NCBI GenBank assembly: GCA_046481785.1
Contig: JAWOJF010000376.1
Span: 1 to 13,668 of the forward strand
Direction of reading: 5' to 3'
DNA: 13,668 bases
Source: JAWOJF01 sp046481785
GTDB taxonomy: Bacteria > Bacteroidota > Ignavibacteria > Ignavibacteriales > Ignavibacteriaceae
The position numbers and the translations under genes are program-made. A model generated the notes under the pieces. The model made no database searches and was not told the DNA's origin. It saw only the letters and a list, made by a program, of their open reading frames with translations. Positions 13,401 through 13,668 of this stretch are shown piece after piece; positions within the stretch are counted from its first letter, which is position 1; each line of letters opens with the position of its first letter.

Positions 13401-13668
13401 TCATTTCTCACTCATAAATGGATATCTCCAGTCTTTCGGCGGATCAAACGTTTCTTTAATTGTTCTTGCTGTCATCCAGCGCATTAAGTTCATACCGCTG
13501 CCTGCTTTGTCATTTGTACCGGAAGCCCTGCCGCCCCCAAAAGGCTGCTGACCTACTACTGCGGCTGTTGGTTTGTCATTAATATAAAAGTTACCAGCAG
13601 TATTCCTAAGCCTGTTGGACATTTTAACAATCATGTCCCTGTCTTTTGCCCATACTGCACCGGTTAAT
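13401..13668 (-). CDS. pruA: 1-pyrroline-5-carboxylate dehydrogenase, C-terminal part
   Basis: The last 88 codons of an aldehyde-dehydrogenase-family protein; the 5' end is beyond the right edge. The visible sequence reads LTGAVWAKDRD, then LRNTAGNFYINDKPTAAVVG, QQPFGGGRASGTNDKAGSGM, and ends with ARTIKETFDPP and YPFMSEK. This C-terminus is characteristic of P5C dehydrogenase, which oxidises glutamate semialdehyde (P5C) to glutamate with NAD in proline breakdown. The catalytic Cys and Glu lie outside the window, so activity cannot be judged. The stop is 64 bp before the antitoxin start. I cannot see whether a proline dehydrogenase domain or gene accompanies it. Confidence 0.93.
   Translation of the reverse strand, partial: LTGAVWAKDRDMIVKMSNRLRNTAGNFYINDKPTAAVVGQQPFGGGRASGTNDKAGSGMNLMRWMTARTIKETFDPPKDWRYPFMSEK

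Noticed and set aside
13191..13487. Plus-strand open frame over the antitoxin and the end of pruA
   Set aside because: It is antisense to two well-supported genes and its translation has no recognisable domain.
1..13668. tRNA, rRNA, insertion sequence, prophage or CRISPR content
   Set aside because: I found no such structure; intergenic regions are short and all long frames are housekeeping, chemotaxis or TA genes.

Overview
The window is an AT-rich stretch of bacterial chromosome in which every recognisable gene lies on the minus strand. Reading runs from high to low coordinates. The protein families, the low GC and the neighbours (a proline-catabolic P5C dehydrogenase, stand-alone sucC, aroE, a che cluster with a STAS protein) suggest a motile, flagellated Gram-negative bacterium. 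A member of the Bacteroidota/Chlorobiota group such as the Ignavibacteria fits best, but this placement is an impression from protein style and is not proven by the sequence.

Right part (about 13668 to 9955): the 3' end of pruA (P5C dehydrogenase); a compact type II toxin-antitoxin pair (antitoxin then ParE/RelE-like toxin); sucC (succinyl-CoA ligase beta subunit); an intergenic region of about 195 bp with AT-rich palindromes; and a cytoplasmic protein made almost entirely of eleven gap-free 34-residue TPR repeats. Next comes aroE (shikimate dehydrogenase, 9844 to 8972), followed by a weak terminator-like hairpin.

Left part (8880 to 1): a chemotaxis operon cut by the window edge. It starts behind a very good sigma-28 (FliA) promoter match. 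The order is: a soluble receptor-like protein carrying a CheZ-type D-x-x-x-Q motif (TTG start), a STAS-domain protein, cheY, cheA (ATGA overlap with cheY), two paralogous transmembrane chemoreceptors, and cheW (partial). The receptors sense through periplasmic four-helix-bundle domains and signal through HAMP repeats and the methyl-accepting hairpin to CheA/CheW. CheA phosphorylates CheY. The first gene may dephosphorylate CheY, and no ordinary cheZ, cheC or cheX is visible here. Both receptors end in a CheR-docking-like pentapeptide, which predicts a tethered methylation system (cheR/cheB) just beyond the left edge.

The most interesting item is the first gene of the che operon: one polypeptide with two chemoreceptor-tip-like motifs on either side of a CheZ-like active-site motif, and an acidic C-terminal tail. 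Other points worth checking are the sigma-28 promoter, an exact 39-residue HAMP unit gain in one receptor, and a perfect 13-bp stem-loop between the two receptor genes.
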